From: Dyella flagellata
Lineage (GTDB): Bacteria > Pseudomonadota > Gammaproteobacteria > Xanthomonadales > Rhodanobacteraceae
Assembly (NCBI RefSeq): GCF_030160275.1
Contig: NZ_BSOA01000039.1
Coordinates: 1 to 58,582 of the forward strand
Direction of reading: 5' to 3'
DNA length: 58,582 nucleotides
Shown: piece by piece, positions 1 to 7,187 of the stretch
How the letters are laid out: the number at the start of each line of letters is the position of its first letter
How positions within the stretch are numbered: position 1 is the stretch's first letter
The notes under the pieces: generated by a model
Told to the model about the DNA's origin: nothing
The model's input: only the letters and a program-made list of their open reading frames with translations
The model's database searches: none
Position numbers and translations under genes: made by a program

Positions 1-22
1 TCACCCCCGCACCGATACGCCG

Positions 23-109
23 TTACATTTTGACGCCCAAAGCAGAATAGATCAGAGCATCCTTAGTGATACCCGTCTCACGTATATAAATACTGGTGCT
101 ATTTTTCAT
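23..109 (-). CDS. Possible 28-residue peptide downstream of mobC-like gene
   Basis: A short frame begins with an ATG that overlaps the last codons of the mobC-like gene (the bases ATGAAAAATAG hold both this start and the TAG stop of the upstream gene). It would be translationally coupled and encodes a 28-residue peptide beginning MKNSTSIYIRE and ending LGVKM. No domain is recognisable. It may be a truncated relaxosome accessory gene or chance. Only the overlapping start and the lack of any other gene at the window edge support it. Confidence 0.25.
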   Translation of the reverse strand: MKNSTSIYIRETGITKDALIYSALGVKM

Positions 110-428
110 CGGTTGACTCCTCTGACTGGTGGGTGCTGGCTGGTCTGATTGCGTCCAAAAAGCTGAGTGCAGCAGTGCGCTCATTTTCTCGGGTCAAGTG
201 CTCTTCCAAGATGGTGCGAAGAGAGTCGATCCGTTTGGGTGTTGCTAGCATCGCTCGCTCCAAAGCGACTCCCCAGAGCATCAAGGCTCTGTTTCGAATT
301 GCACGTGCTTCGCCTGTTCGTCTTGCCTTTTCTCGTGCCTCGCGCGCTTGTTGCTGTGCCTTCAAGGCAGCAAGTTTCGCGGTGGTCCGGTCGATTTTGG
401 CCTGTAGTGAGTTGTTTTGTTCGCTCAT
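99..428 (-). CDS. MobC-like mobilization accessory protein
   Basis: This 109-residue, highly charged protein has a predicted N-terminal coiled coil (residues about 5-45, rich in K, A, Q, E, R) and a central hydrophobic stretch (ALMLWGVALERAML). The architecture resembles RSF1010 MobC, a small helper that opens DNA at oriT for the relaxase. As in RSF1010, it is transcribed divergently from the relaxase with oriT on the relaxase side. GGAGAT lies 7 bases before the ATG. The MobC assignment rests on length, composition and position rather than on a clear motif. Confidence 0.55.
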   Translation of the reverse strand: MSEQNNSLQAKIDRTTAKLAALKAQQQAREAREKARRTGEARAIRNRALMLWGVALERAMLATPKRIDSLRTILEEHLTRENERTAALSFLDAIRPASTHQSEESTDEK

Positions 429-521
429 CGTGTATCTCCGGTATATCTACAATATGTCCGCAATTTCATTTAGATATATAGGCGTCTAAATGGTTGCAAT
501 TACGCTATCTCCGGAGACATT

Positions 522-1884
522 ATGAGGTCAAGCTTTTGCTCCCCTGCGGCCGCCAAAGGCGAGCAAGGGCGCACTTACGACTTGGCTTCGCCAAGTCCGT
601 GCGGCCTGCCGGCGGCAGAAGCGAAAAGCAAAGCCAGAGCCAAGATCAAAAAACGAGCGCGCCGCTATCGCTATCTATCACGCCACGACCAAGCCGCTTA
701 GCCGTTCCACCGGACGTTCGTCGGTGGCGGCGGCGGCTTATCGCGCAGGAGTGAAACTCGAAGACCAGCGCACAGCGCAGGTCTTCGATTTCACCCGCCG
801 CTCTGGGGTGGTGGCTACGACTATCTTGGCGCCGGCCGACGCGAGCCAATTCGCTCGCGACCGTGCATCGCTTTGGAATGCGGCCGAGGCGGCCGAGAAG
901 CGGAAGGACGCGCGCACCGCGAGGGAGTGGGTCCTCGCGCTGCCGTCCGAGTTGGGCGCCGAGGAGCGCGCCGACCTTGCCCGCGATTTCGCCGGTGTGT
1001 TGGTTGAGCGCTTCGGAGTGGCTGTTGATGTGGCGATTCATGCGCCGTCGCGGGGTGGCGATGATCGTAATCATCACGCGCACCTCCTTTGCACAACGCG
1101 CATGATCGGGTCGGACGGGTTAGGCGAGAAATGCGCGCTAGAGCTTTCTGACACGAAGCGTAAAACGCTCGGCCTTGATTCTGCTGCGGATGAAATCGCT
1201 GCGCTCCGCGAGCGTTGGACTGTGCTGGCCAACGCCGCGTTGGAAAAGGCTGGTAGCGCGGCACGGATCGATCACCGCTCCTTGCTTGCCCAACAGGATG
1301 CCGCGTTTGAGCGCGGCGACCTAGCCGAGGCCATCGCGCTCGATCGTCCGGCGCAAGTTCATATTGGCGTGCATGCTACGCAGATGGATCGCCGCGCCGG
1401 GCAGATTGTCAGTCGGCGTGGCCGGATGCATGAGCGTGCTGTGGCGCTGGCACGCCACGTGGTCAATTCGGCGGCACGCTGGGCGCATGGATTGATCGAT
1501 GCTATGCGGCCGGAAGCGGAGGCATTGGAGTGCGCCGAAATCAGCAGGGTTCAGGTGGCTGACCCCGGGCCGGATACAGCGAACGACATGCCTGCGTCGG
1601 CCGCGTCGCGGCCGGCTAACGGCATCGATCTGGGTGCGGAGCGGCGCAGGCGGGAAGATGCCGAGAAGCAAAAGAGGAAAGACGAAAACCCACTTGCTGA
1701 CCTCATCCAGAAGTGGCGGACGAGGGCAGGCGATGCGCGATCGAAACCTGATGAGTCAACTCAAAAAAAGGAGAAAGCCAAGATGGCTAGACCGAACGAA
1801 GGCGTGGCCGACGCCTCAAGGCAATCACAGCCGCAGCATCGGCAGGAGCGCGACCGTGACGGCGGTCCTGAGGTGAAGGGGTGA
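522..1884 (+). CDS. mobA: MobA/MobL family relaxase, N-terminus frameshifted
   Basis: This is a MobQ-family relaxase that would nick oriT and lead strand transfer. The family N-terminal signature (AIYHATTKPLSRSTGRSSVA, then AAAYRAG) is read in frame from about 661, and the metal-binding motif NHHAHLL is near 1070-1090. There is no ATG, GTG or TTG in this frame between 526 and 724. The only start with a good ribosome site (CGGAG, 6-base gap) is ATG 522, which is in another frame and ends at TAG 699-701. Removing one A from the A6 run at 648-653 joins the two frames. Either the gene is disrupted, it slips at the A-run, or the base is an error. Internal GTG 724 would lose the catalytic N-terminus. 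The C-terminal third is charged and low-complexity. Confidence 0.75.
564..596 (-). other. oriT of the RSF1010/MobQ type
   Basis: On the minus strand an inverted repeat (ACTTGGC, 3-base loop, GCCAAGT; 580-596) is followed by CGTAAGTGCGCCCTT (565-579). The core TAAGTGCGCCCT is the nick-region sequence known from RSF1010 and related MobQ origins, where the inverted repeat also lies directly upstream. The cleaved strand would therefore be the minus strand. The site lies between the mobC-like gene and the relaxase body, as expected. It falls inside the 5-prime part of the frame starting at 522. Confidence 0.8.
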
Positions 1885-1887
1885 GCC

Positions 1888-2202
1888 ATGGGCGAGAAAA
1901 ATGAATACAAGGCATTTACACGCAATGATCTGATCGATTGGGTCCCGGATGGTGATCGGCAAGCGATGGCTTGGAACCGCTTGCGCCAAGTCTGCATCGA
2001 GTTGCGCGTGAAGGTGCCAACCATGCAGGAAATCAAAGAAATGAATCAGGACTTGAATCGCGATTTTTTAGCGTTTCAGGAACAGTGGGATAAAGACCGG
2101 ACGATGTTCGGCGAGGAGTTTTCCGCGATCGTGATTTGCGGGGTGGATGATGGCGATGACGTGGTTTTCGTGCAGTTCGATGCGGGATATAGGCTCGGAT
2201 GA
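1888..2202 (+). CDS. Hypothetical protein of mobilization module
   Basis: This 104-residue soluble, acidic protein starts 3 bases after the relaxase stop, preceded by GAAGGGG. It contains an N-terminal aromatic/acidic patch (TRNDLIDWVPDGDRQAMAW) and ends in a beta-rich segment (AIVICGVDDGDDVVFVQF). I do not recognise a family. It is cotranscribed with the relaxase and overlaps the next gene by 4 bases, so a role in plasmid maintenance or mobilization is only a guess from position. Confidence 0.6.
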   Translation: MGEKNEYKAFTRNDLIDWVPDGDRQAMAWNRLRQVCIELRVKVPTMQEIKEMNQDLNRDFLAFQEQWDKDRTMFGEEFSAIVICGVDDGDDVVFVQFDAGYRLG

Positions 2203-2468
2203 TGACGAGCGGCCGCTGCATGGAAGGCACTGCGCTGCGCGACGCCGTCGAAGCGGCTGCAGAGAAGAAGATCGATGCCGAACAGGAGCGACGGTGCAGT
2301 GATGCCGAGAACAAGGCCGAGCGGGCAGCGGCCGAGGCCGCTCCGACGGAGTTACAGTGCTGCGAAGCACGGGCCGATATGGAAGAGCAGGGCAGCGATT
2401 TACATCAAAGGCGATCGCAGTTCGCTCGGTATCAGCGGATAGACGACGATAAAGACATGGATTTCTAA
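2199..2468 (+). CDS. Hypothetical alanine/glutamate-rich protein
   Basis: This 89-residue protein starts in an ATGA overlap with the upstream gene. Residues 10-75 are dominated by A, E, K, R and D and probably form a long helix or coiled coil; there are four cysteines (RCME, RRCSD, QCCEA). The family is not recognised. Its place in the overlapping gene run supports it as a real coding region. Confidence 0.5.
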   Translation: MMTSGRCMEGTALRDAVEAAAEKKIDAEQERRCSDAENKAERAAAEAAPTELQCCEARADMEEQGSDLHQRRSQFARYQRIDDDKDMDF

Positions 2469-2535
2469 GCGGCTTGCCGTGATGCGTGAACATCACGGCA
2501 AGCCTTCAACAACACACCTAACGAAAGGTAAGCAA

Positions 2536-2679
2536 ATGACACAAGCAAGCGAAGTGAATGACTCGGCGGATTGCCCACCCGATGTACTGGCTGCGCTGCT
2601 CGCGGCCGCTGATCGTGTTCTAGCCCGCTACAAAACCAAGGCGGCCCGTCGACGTTGGCGGCGGCGTGAGGTGGTCTGA
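2536..2679 (+). CDS. Small basic hypothetical protein
   Basis: This 47-residue frame starts at an ATG preceded by AAAGG at a 9-base gap. The frame is open from 2479, but the earlier ATG lacks a ribosome site. It has a helical centre (PPDVLAALLAAADRVLARY) and a very basic tail (KTKAARRRWRRREVV) that could touch nucleic acid or membrane. Its stop overlaps the next start (TGATG), which implies coupling. The function is unknown. Confidence 0.45.
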   Translation: MTQASEVNDSADCPPDVLAALLAAADRVLARYKTKAARRRWRRREVV

Positions 2680-2915
2680 TGCTGCTGTTCCTCATGTTTT
2701 GGCTGTTCATCTGGCTCTTCAGCGAGGACATTGGCGAGTTACATGACGCGCTGGGCTTCATTGAGGGGGTCATGGGCGACGATCAATCAGCCCAACCTGT
2801 GTACGCCCAAGACCACCTCGCATCGTCGGCGGTCCTTGCCGCCGTGATAACGGCGGCTCTGATTTTGCTTATCAAGGCAGGCGCTGCAGGTAGGGGTGAG
2901 AAGAGTGATAACTAA
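2679..2915 (+). CDS. Small two-segment membrane protein
   Basis: The 78-residue product has a hydrophobic N-terminus (LLFLMFWLFIWLF) and a second predicted membrane helix (SSAVLAAVITAALILLI), separated by an acidic loop. It starts in a TGATG overlap with the preceding gene. The family is not recognised; small membrane proteins are common at the ends of mobilization operons. It is the last gene before the repeat region. Confidence 0.5.
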   Translation: MLLFLMFWLFIWLFSEDIGELHDALGFIEGVMGDDQSAQPVYAQDHLASSAVLAAVITAALILLIKAGAAGRGEKSDN

Positions 2916-2984
2916 CGGTCCGGCTTACCCGTGCTCTGATTGGTCTTGTTGACTGCTGGGCTGGTAATTGGTGCGCGCATGATA

Positions 2985-3142
2985 TGCACATGGTGCCTAC
3001 ATGGTGCGAGGATAGTATTTAGATGATGCGAGTTTAATGCGCAGATGGTGCGCGCTCATGGTGTGCGCATGGTGCCTACATAGTGCGAATATGGTATTTA
3101 GATAGTGCATGTTTAATGCGTAGATGGTGTGCACTTGGTGCG
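2985..3142. repeat. Two tandem 79-bp repeats with ATGGTGC sub-repeats
   Basis: Units 2985-3063 and 3064-3142 align without gaps over most of their length, with roughly 80 percent identity by eye. Each contains ATGGTGCCTACAT, GTATTTAGAT and GTTTAATGCG. The heptamer ATGGTGC or close variants recur inside and just before the units. AT-rich DNA follows immediately (3145-3200). The arrangement resembles plasmid iterons plus an AT-rich melting region; no gene is seen from 2916 to 3234. Confidence 0.6.
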
Positions 3143-3234
3143 TAATTAGGAATATAGAATAAAAATAATCATATGTTTGGATATTTAAAGATTATCAAGA
3201 GCTTTTTTACGACGGGGTTTGATATAATGGAGCT

Positions 3235-3768
3235 ATGCCATCGATCCAGCCCCGTCGCGCTGCTCGACCTCACGCTCGTCGCCCCCGAAAGGCGGACGAT
3301 GTGGCCCGTTTGTTTGCGTTTCCTCAGCCGTGGAAGGACGTTCGGCTCGCTTACTGTGTCCTTCGGTGTCTCGCTTTAGCCCTTGCAGGCTGGGGACTCT
3401 GGTATAGGTCGAGCCACGGACTCGGGCTCGACTCGGTGACTCTGGGCGCCACGATCGGCATGTCGGTTTTCGGGTCATTGCCGCCGTCGGTCTTACGCGA
3501 CGTTGTTAATTGGGGTGCACCAGTGTCAGCGCGCCTCATTGCGGCAAGCACTCCCGCTCCGTCCGAGCGCCCAGAAATTCGAGCCGCCGAAGTTCGTGCA
3601 TTGGCTTTGCTAGCCGCGACTTGCGTCACTGCAGCACAGGCCGCTCAAGATCGCGCCCGCACCATCGTGGCGCGCATGCTGGCCGCCTTGGCGGCCGTCA
3701 CAATCATGATTCAGCCTCGCCTTGCCACCTCACGGGTGGCTGCTTACGCCGCATCCAGCGCAGCGTAA
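3235..3768 (+). CDS. Hypothetical protein with membrane-like segments
   Basis: This 177-residue, arginine- and alanine-rich protein starts at ATG 3235, two bases after GGAG. Residues 1-25 are very basic (RRAARPHARRPRK). Two hydrophobic stretches follow (LAYCVLRCLALALAGWGLWY; VTLGATIGMSVFGSLPP), then an amphipathic region rich in Ala and Arg. No family is recognised. Position between the repeats and the AlpA-like gene suggests it belongs to the plasmid-like module. A TATAAT-like box lies just upstream (TGATATAATGG). Confidence 0.45.
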   Translation: MPSIQPRRAARPHARRPRKADDVARLFAFPQPWKDVRLAYCVLRCLALALAGWGLWYRSSHGLGLDSVTLGATIGMSVFGSLPPSVLRDVVNWGAPVSARLIAASTPAPSERPEIRAAEVRALALLAATCVTAAQAAQDRARTIVARMLAALAAVTIMIQPRLATSRVAAYAASSAA

Positions 3769-3863
3769 GCCAGACCATTTCTATCTCTGGCCGCTGCGCG
3801 CGTAGCGCGGCGGCATTCTTTGCGCGCGTTCCGCGCGGCGGCCTCTCTCAGCGAGGCAAGATC

Positions 3864-4163
3864 ATGCAGTCCAATCCTGTTTTTGCGACGCAGTCGCGCC
3901 GCCTGGTCACTCCAGCGGAAGCTCTCTACGCCCCTGAATTCTTGGCGTTGCCGCCGCCTGCCAACCCGGCTCGAGCGGCCGGCCTTCGCATTGCCCGCCA
4001 TCGGTTTCCGCTGCCGCTGGTCAAGGTTGATGGCAGAAACATGGTGAGGGTGGAGGACATTCACCGATTCATTGACGCGCTGTGCCCCAGCGATCCCAAG
4101 CCTGAACCCCAGCCGCGTCGCCGACGGGGGCGGCCCAGGAAGGTGGAGGTGAAACATGACTAA
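3864..4163 (+). CDS. AlpA-like DNA-binding protein with AT-hook tail
   Basis: The 99-residue product starts at ATG 3864 behind GAGGCAAG; the frame is open further upstream but without a good start. The middle (RFPLPLVKVDGRNMVRVEDIHRFID) resembles the winged-helix turn and wing of AlpA/MerR-like excisionase domains. The C-terminus (PRRRRGRPRK) is a typical AT-hook. Such proteins act in plasmids and integrative elements as regulators or excision factors. The specific role is inferred only. Confidence 0.5.
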   Translation: MQSNPVFATQSRRLVTPAEALYAPEFLALPPPANPARAAGLRIARHRFPLPLVKVDGRNMVRVEDIHRFIDALCPSDPKPEPQPRRRRGRPRKVEVKHD

Positions 4164-4196
4164 GTCCCAACTCCAGGAAGCGAATGGGGGTGGGCT

Positions 4197-4481
4197 ATGA
4201 GCGTTAAGGCTTCTCACTGGGCCTGGCAGCAAGCGCTTCCACCAGCCCAAAAAGTGGTGTTGCTAGCCTTGGCTGATCACTCCGACGACAACGGCAAGTG
4301 CTGGCCTAGTGTCAGGCTACTGGCCGCGAAATCGTGCTCATCCACGAGGACGGTCCAGCGAGTGATCCGCGCCCTGCAAGACGCAGGATTGGTCAGTGTG
4401 AAGAGTCAGCCCCGACCGGGGAGCAACGCCCAGACCAGTAACCTGTATACCCTGGCATTATCGATACCCCCGTCAAATTGA
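4197..4481 (+). CDS. HTH replication-protein-like gene, probably truncated
   Basis: The 94 residues form a helix-turn-helix domain of the HTH_36 kind found in plasmid and phage replication proteins: KVVLLALADHSDDNGKCWPSV, then an STRTVQRVIRALQDAGLV recognition region. A start with GGGGGTGGG upstream is clear. The frame stops early at TGA 4479-4481, but downstream other frames read family-like low-complexity text (PVKLTGGNLPGG, then GSPLPKLCHPIEPSL), so the original gene probably continued to about 4714 and is broken by frameshifts. Confidence 0.6.
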   Translation: MSVKASHWAWQQALPPAQKVVLLALADHSDDNGKCWPSVRLLAAKSCSSTRTVQRVIRALQDAGLVSVKSQPRPGSNAQTSNLYTLALSIPPSN

Positions 4482-4714
4482 CAGGGGGCAATTTGCCAGG
4501 GGGACCCTGACATCAGTGTCATGGGAGCCCCCTGCCAAAGCTGTGTCACCCCATAGAACCATCATTACTAACCATCACTAAAACCCAAAGCACGGTCGAT
4601 GACGTGCGACGGCTACGCCGTCGCGCGGCATTGACCCGCGTGGCCTTCGGCCACGCAGGTAGAACACCGCTCCGGATCTACTTTAGCGATACGCGCGCGA
4701 ACCGGACGCGCTGA
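4482..4714 (+). pseudogene. Decayed 3-prime part of the HTH replication-like gene
   Basis: No intact gene lies between 4482 and 4902. After the early stop, one frame reads PVKLTGGNLPGG, another GDPDISVMGAPCQSC, and a third runs on as KLCHPIEPSLLTITKTQSTV and further to a TGA at 4712-4714. Such proline/glycine tails are common in the HTH replication-protein family, so this looks like one coding region broken by at least two shifts. The remaining 190 bases hold only short GC hairpins (GGCCTTCGGCC, GGCCTACGGCC). Confidence 0.35.
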
Positions 4715-4902
4715 TGGACGATGGCCTACGGCCACCGTGTGGACGGCTAAGGGACAGCCCGTGGACGGCCGAGAGCTGCCGCCCACCGCCTGCCCCTTAC
4801 CCGACCACACTTCGCCCATCACCGCGCCGTAGAAACGCTTCTGGGGTGGTAGGGAAAAGCACCACAAACAGTGATAGAAATTGAGAGGACACAAAGTGCG
4901 CC

Positions 4903-5166
4903 TTACCGCGACCGTTTGGGCACGACGCCAGGCTTCCGTTCCACATGGTGAGTAGGCGGTTCGAGGAGTTCAGCCGGCGAGACTCCAAGGGTGTCGGCCA
5001 ACTTCACAATATTGAGCAACGCGATGTTGCGCAGTCCTCGCTCCACGCCACTGACATAGCTGCGAGCCAAGCCGCTTTGCAGGGCCAGGTGTTCCTGTGA
5101 CCACTGTCTGCGCTTTCGAACCTCGGCGAGCCGAAGCCCAAATTGCACGCGCGGATCGGTCGGCAT
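4903..5166 (-). CDS. XRE-family transcriptional regulator
   Basis: This compact HTH protein (about 87 residues) has a Cro/C1-type fold: RLAEVRKRRQWSQEHLALQS (helices 1-2), then GLARSYVSGVERGLRNIALL (recognition helix), and LADTLGVSPAELLEPP. It resembles stand-alone XRE regulators and controller proteins of restriction-modification systems. The frame opens at ATG 5190, but AAGGAG lies 6 bases before ATG 5166, so I chose that start. It reads away from the lipoprotein gene; repeated CACTAT boxes lie in the shared intergenic region. Confidence 0.8.
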   Translation of the reverse strand: MPTDPRVQFGLRLAEVRKRRQWSQEHLALQSGLARSYVSGVERGLRNIALLNIVKLADTLGVSPAELLEPPTHHVERKPGVVPKRSR

Positions 5167-5209
5167 CGCCATCTCCTTGGGGAAGGACATGGATGCTAGG
5201 TGCGCTATT

Positions 5210-5292
5210 CACTATCAGGCCACGCTCTATAAGATCACGCACTATAAGTGACATATCCATGGTCATTAGCTACATTGGCCACTATGCGTGAC
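5210..5292. promoter_or_regulatory. Repeated CACTAT boxes, possible XRE operator
   Basis: CACTAT occurs at 5210-5215, 5240-5245 (within CACTATAAGTGA, partly palindromic) and 5280-5285 (within CACTATGCGTGAC); CTATAAG also occurs at 5227-5233. The spacing between the boxes is 30 and 40 bases. The region separates the divergent XRE regulator and the lipoprotein gene, so binding by the regulator is a reasonable guess. Confidence 0.35.
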
Positions 5293-5406
5293 GTCTGCCG
5301 GCTGCACTAAGGGTGCGGGCTGATGGCTTCGGATCTCACGCGGAGGCGGTCGCCTCCCTGATTGGCGGCCTATTTGTCACTGACATCGTGATAGGAGCAG
5401 GGAAAA

Positions 5407-6417
5407 ATGGCTTCGAACAGGAACATGTTGTTGTTGGCTGTCGTGGCCTCAGGTGCTTTGGGACTGAGTGCTTGCGGAGGTGGGAACAACCAGGGAGAGG
5501 CTCGTGGCGATACATCGCTTAACCATGACGCGTCTACACCGCACATTGCCACGACAGAAGACCGGGATAGGGCCATCGCGAAGATGCGCGCCGTTGGCTT
5601 TTGGGATGTGCACGGCATGAAGGTGGTGATGAATTCAGACACAGGACAAAAGCTTGACTACCAGTGCACAGTGCAGTTCGTTCCTACTGCCATGTCCCAA
5701 TATGACCATCAGGGTATTACTCATGTCGTTGATCTTCCCGATATCGGTGTAAAGAGGAAGGATGACAACACAATGGTCTTCAAGGCATCGAGCGCACAAG
5801 CTGCGAATCGCGTTATTGAGGCTGGTGGCCGTGGCATGACACGAGCGATGTGCGTTCCTTCGAGCGAGGATCTGCTGGACGCCCAAGATTTCACGCACTC
5901 TTTGTCGGATTTTGTGAACCTGACGAGCATCAACATCGAGCAAGCCAAGGCGTATTGGTATGCTTACTCAGGGCAGACCATCGATTACGAAGGCATCGCA
6001 GGGAATATCGCCGGTGGCGATGTATTCCAACACCGGAGCGCGGTCGCTGCGAAGAAGCCTATATTCGACGGCGAGGTTGCCAATGCCAAGGCGCATCCCT
6101 ACGTCTTCTTCAACATCGTCAATGGCCTTCAGCACTACGACCTGGTGCACAAGGCGTTCCCGACCACGCTTGAGTTCGGCAACTCCTCATTAGGGCAGTT
6201 TGTTTTCACACCGAATGCCACGTTTGACAGCCTGCCGGTTGCCGACGAAGGCAAGGCGCGAGAGATTGAGAGCTACGTGACGCACATTCAAGTGTCGACC
6301 GCTGTGTACGGAAAGATCGTGCGCGCCGAGAGCAATGGGCGTCTTGTCGTAGTTCCGATGGTTGTGCAGTTCAAGCAGAGTGATAAGGTCATCGGCTCGA
6401 TTACCGCGAACCTGTAA
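5407..6417 (+). CDS. Putative lipoprotein of unknown function
   Basis: The 336-residue product begins with a lipoprotein signal (LLLAVVASGALGLSAC; lipobox LSAC, mature Cys about residue 23), followed by a Gly/Asn linker. The mature part has no family I recognise; it includes KLDYQCTVQF and an aromatic-rich segment (EQAKAYWYAYSGQTIDYEGI). It is likely anchored in the envelope. Start ATG 5407 follows GGAGCAGGGAAAA. A strong terminator follows 30 bases after the stop, so it is a single-gene unit. Confidence 0.65.
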   Translation: MASNRNMLLLAVVASGALGLSACGGGNNQGEARGDTSLNHDASTPHIATTEDRDRAIAKMRAVGFWDVHGMKVVMNSDTGQKLDYQCTVQFVPTAMSQYDHQGITHVVDLPDIGVKRKDDNTMVFKASSAQAANRVIEAGGRGMTRAMCVPSSEDLLDAQDFTHSLSDFVNLTSINIEQAKAYWYAYSGQTIDYEGIAGNIAGGDVFQHRSAVAAKKPIFDGEVANAKAHPYVFFNIVNGLQHYDLVHKAFPTTLEFGNSSLGQFVFTPNATFDSLPVADEGKAREIESYVTHIQVSTAVYGKIVRAESNGRLVVVPMVVQFKQSDKVIGSITANL

Positions 6418-6447
6418 TTTGTAACGCGTTACATAATGGTGTCTATC

Positions 6448-6474
6448 CGGAGGGACTTGTCCCTCCGTTTTTTT
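6448..6474 (+). terminator. Rho-independent terminator after lipoprotein gene
   Basis: An 8-bp stem (CGGAGGGA / TCCCTCCG) with a CTTG loop is followed by seven T residues. It lies just after the lipoprotein stop codon at 6417. Confidence 0.85.
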
Positions 6475-6677
6475 GCTCTCGCCACGTCCATCGTTGGTAT
6501 GCACGGAATTTCCGGCCCGTGCGCTCTCTAAGCTTCTGGTCATGACCGCTTGTGATCCCAGGGGGGCACCGGAGGGCTGGTTGCGGCCGGTAGCCTCGTG
6601 CTGGTTACGATGCTGGTGTGTTGATCACAATCGAATGATTCGATTGATCGGTGCTAGAGTGCGGATTCCGGTCAGAG

Positions 6678-7187
6678 CTATGGCGTGAACAGGAAGGGCT
6701 TGACCTGGGTCACCAACCGGTTCAATTCAATCGCGTTGTGCTGCAAGTGCGCGTGTTGCCAGAGATTCTGGGCAGGCGGAGGCGCACAGTCATCCGACAG
6801 TTCACGGCCTAACTGCTCAAATGACTTGCCGTGATTGAAGGCAGCCTTCAGTTTCTCGGGTTCATGCAAGCAGCCCAGCAGATAGATGCGATTTGAAACG
6901 TCGGGGATCATGGCTGCCTTGTGTTTCTCGTAGAGAGCCCAGCGATCGGCAAATTGGTCGTCGAAATCGATGAGCAACAGAAGGTGTCGTTTGCCGAAGT
7001 CGGTAATCTCCCGAATCGTCGCTGGGTCGGTCAAGGTGTCCAGAACGAACTTCCATCCGCCGGCAGGCGGGAGCACTTGCAGCCTCCGCGGCTGCAGCGA
7101 GTGATGCTGGTTCATGCCATTGATCAGTTGTCGGTTGGCATCGTCCTCTACAAGCACCTGCAGGTGATCGAGATACTTGTTGCTCAT
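6678..7187 (-). CDS. Small TOPRIM-like protein paired with ATPase
   Basis: This 169-residue protein starts at ATG 7187 in an ATGA overlap with the ATPase gene, implying fixed stoichiometry. The order of motifs fits a minimal TOPRIM nuclease/primase fold: VLVEDDAN (acidic, first strand), LPPAGGW (glycine turn) and LLLLIDFDDQFADR (DxD-type strand). The remaining C-terminus is helical. In known families (OLD, PARIS, DUF4276/RloB-type pairs) a TOPRIM protein works with an ABC-type ATPase in phage or plasmid defence. The TOPRIM call is by motif reading only, so function is inferred. Confidence 0.55.
   Translation of the reverse strand: MSNKYLDHLQVLVEDDANRQLINGMNQHHSLQPRRLQVLPPAGGWKFVLDTLTDPATIREITDFGKRHLLLLIDFDDQFADRWALYEKHKAAMIPDVSNRIYLLGCLHEPEKLKAAFNHGKSFEQLGRELSDDCAPPPAQNLWQHAHLQHNAIELNRLVTQVKPFLFTP

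Noticed and set aside
494-754. 86-residue frame upstream of the relaxase
   Set aside because: It is an out-of-frame reading across oriT and the relaxase leader, with no family features and no ribosome site.
646-1264. Minus-strand frames opposite the relaxase
   Set aside because: High-GC shadow frames; the plus strand carries conserved relaxase motifs.
2916-3234. Riboswitch or structured RNA in the repeat region
   Set aside because: The repeats are direct, not inverted, and no conserved RNA fold could be drawn; an origin-like reading fits better.
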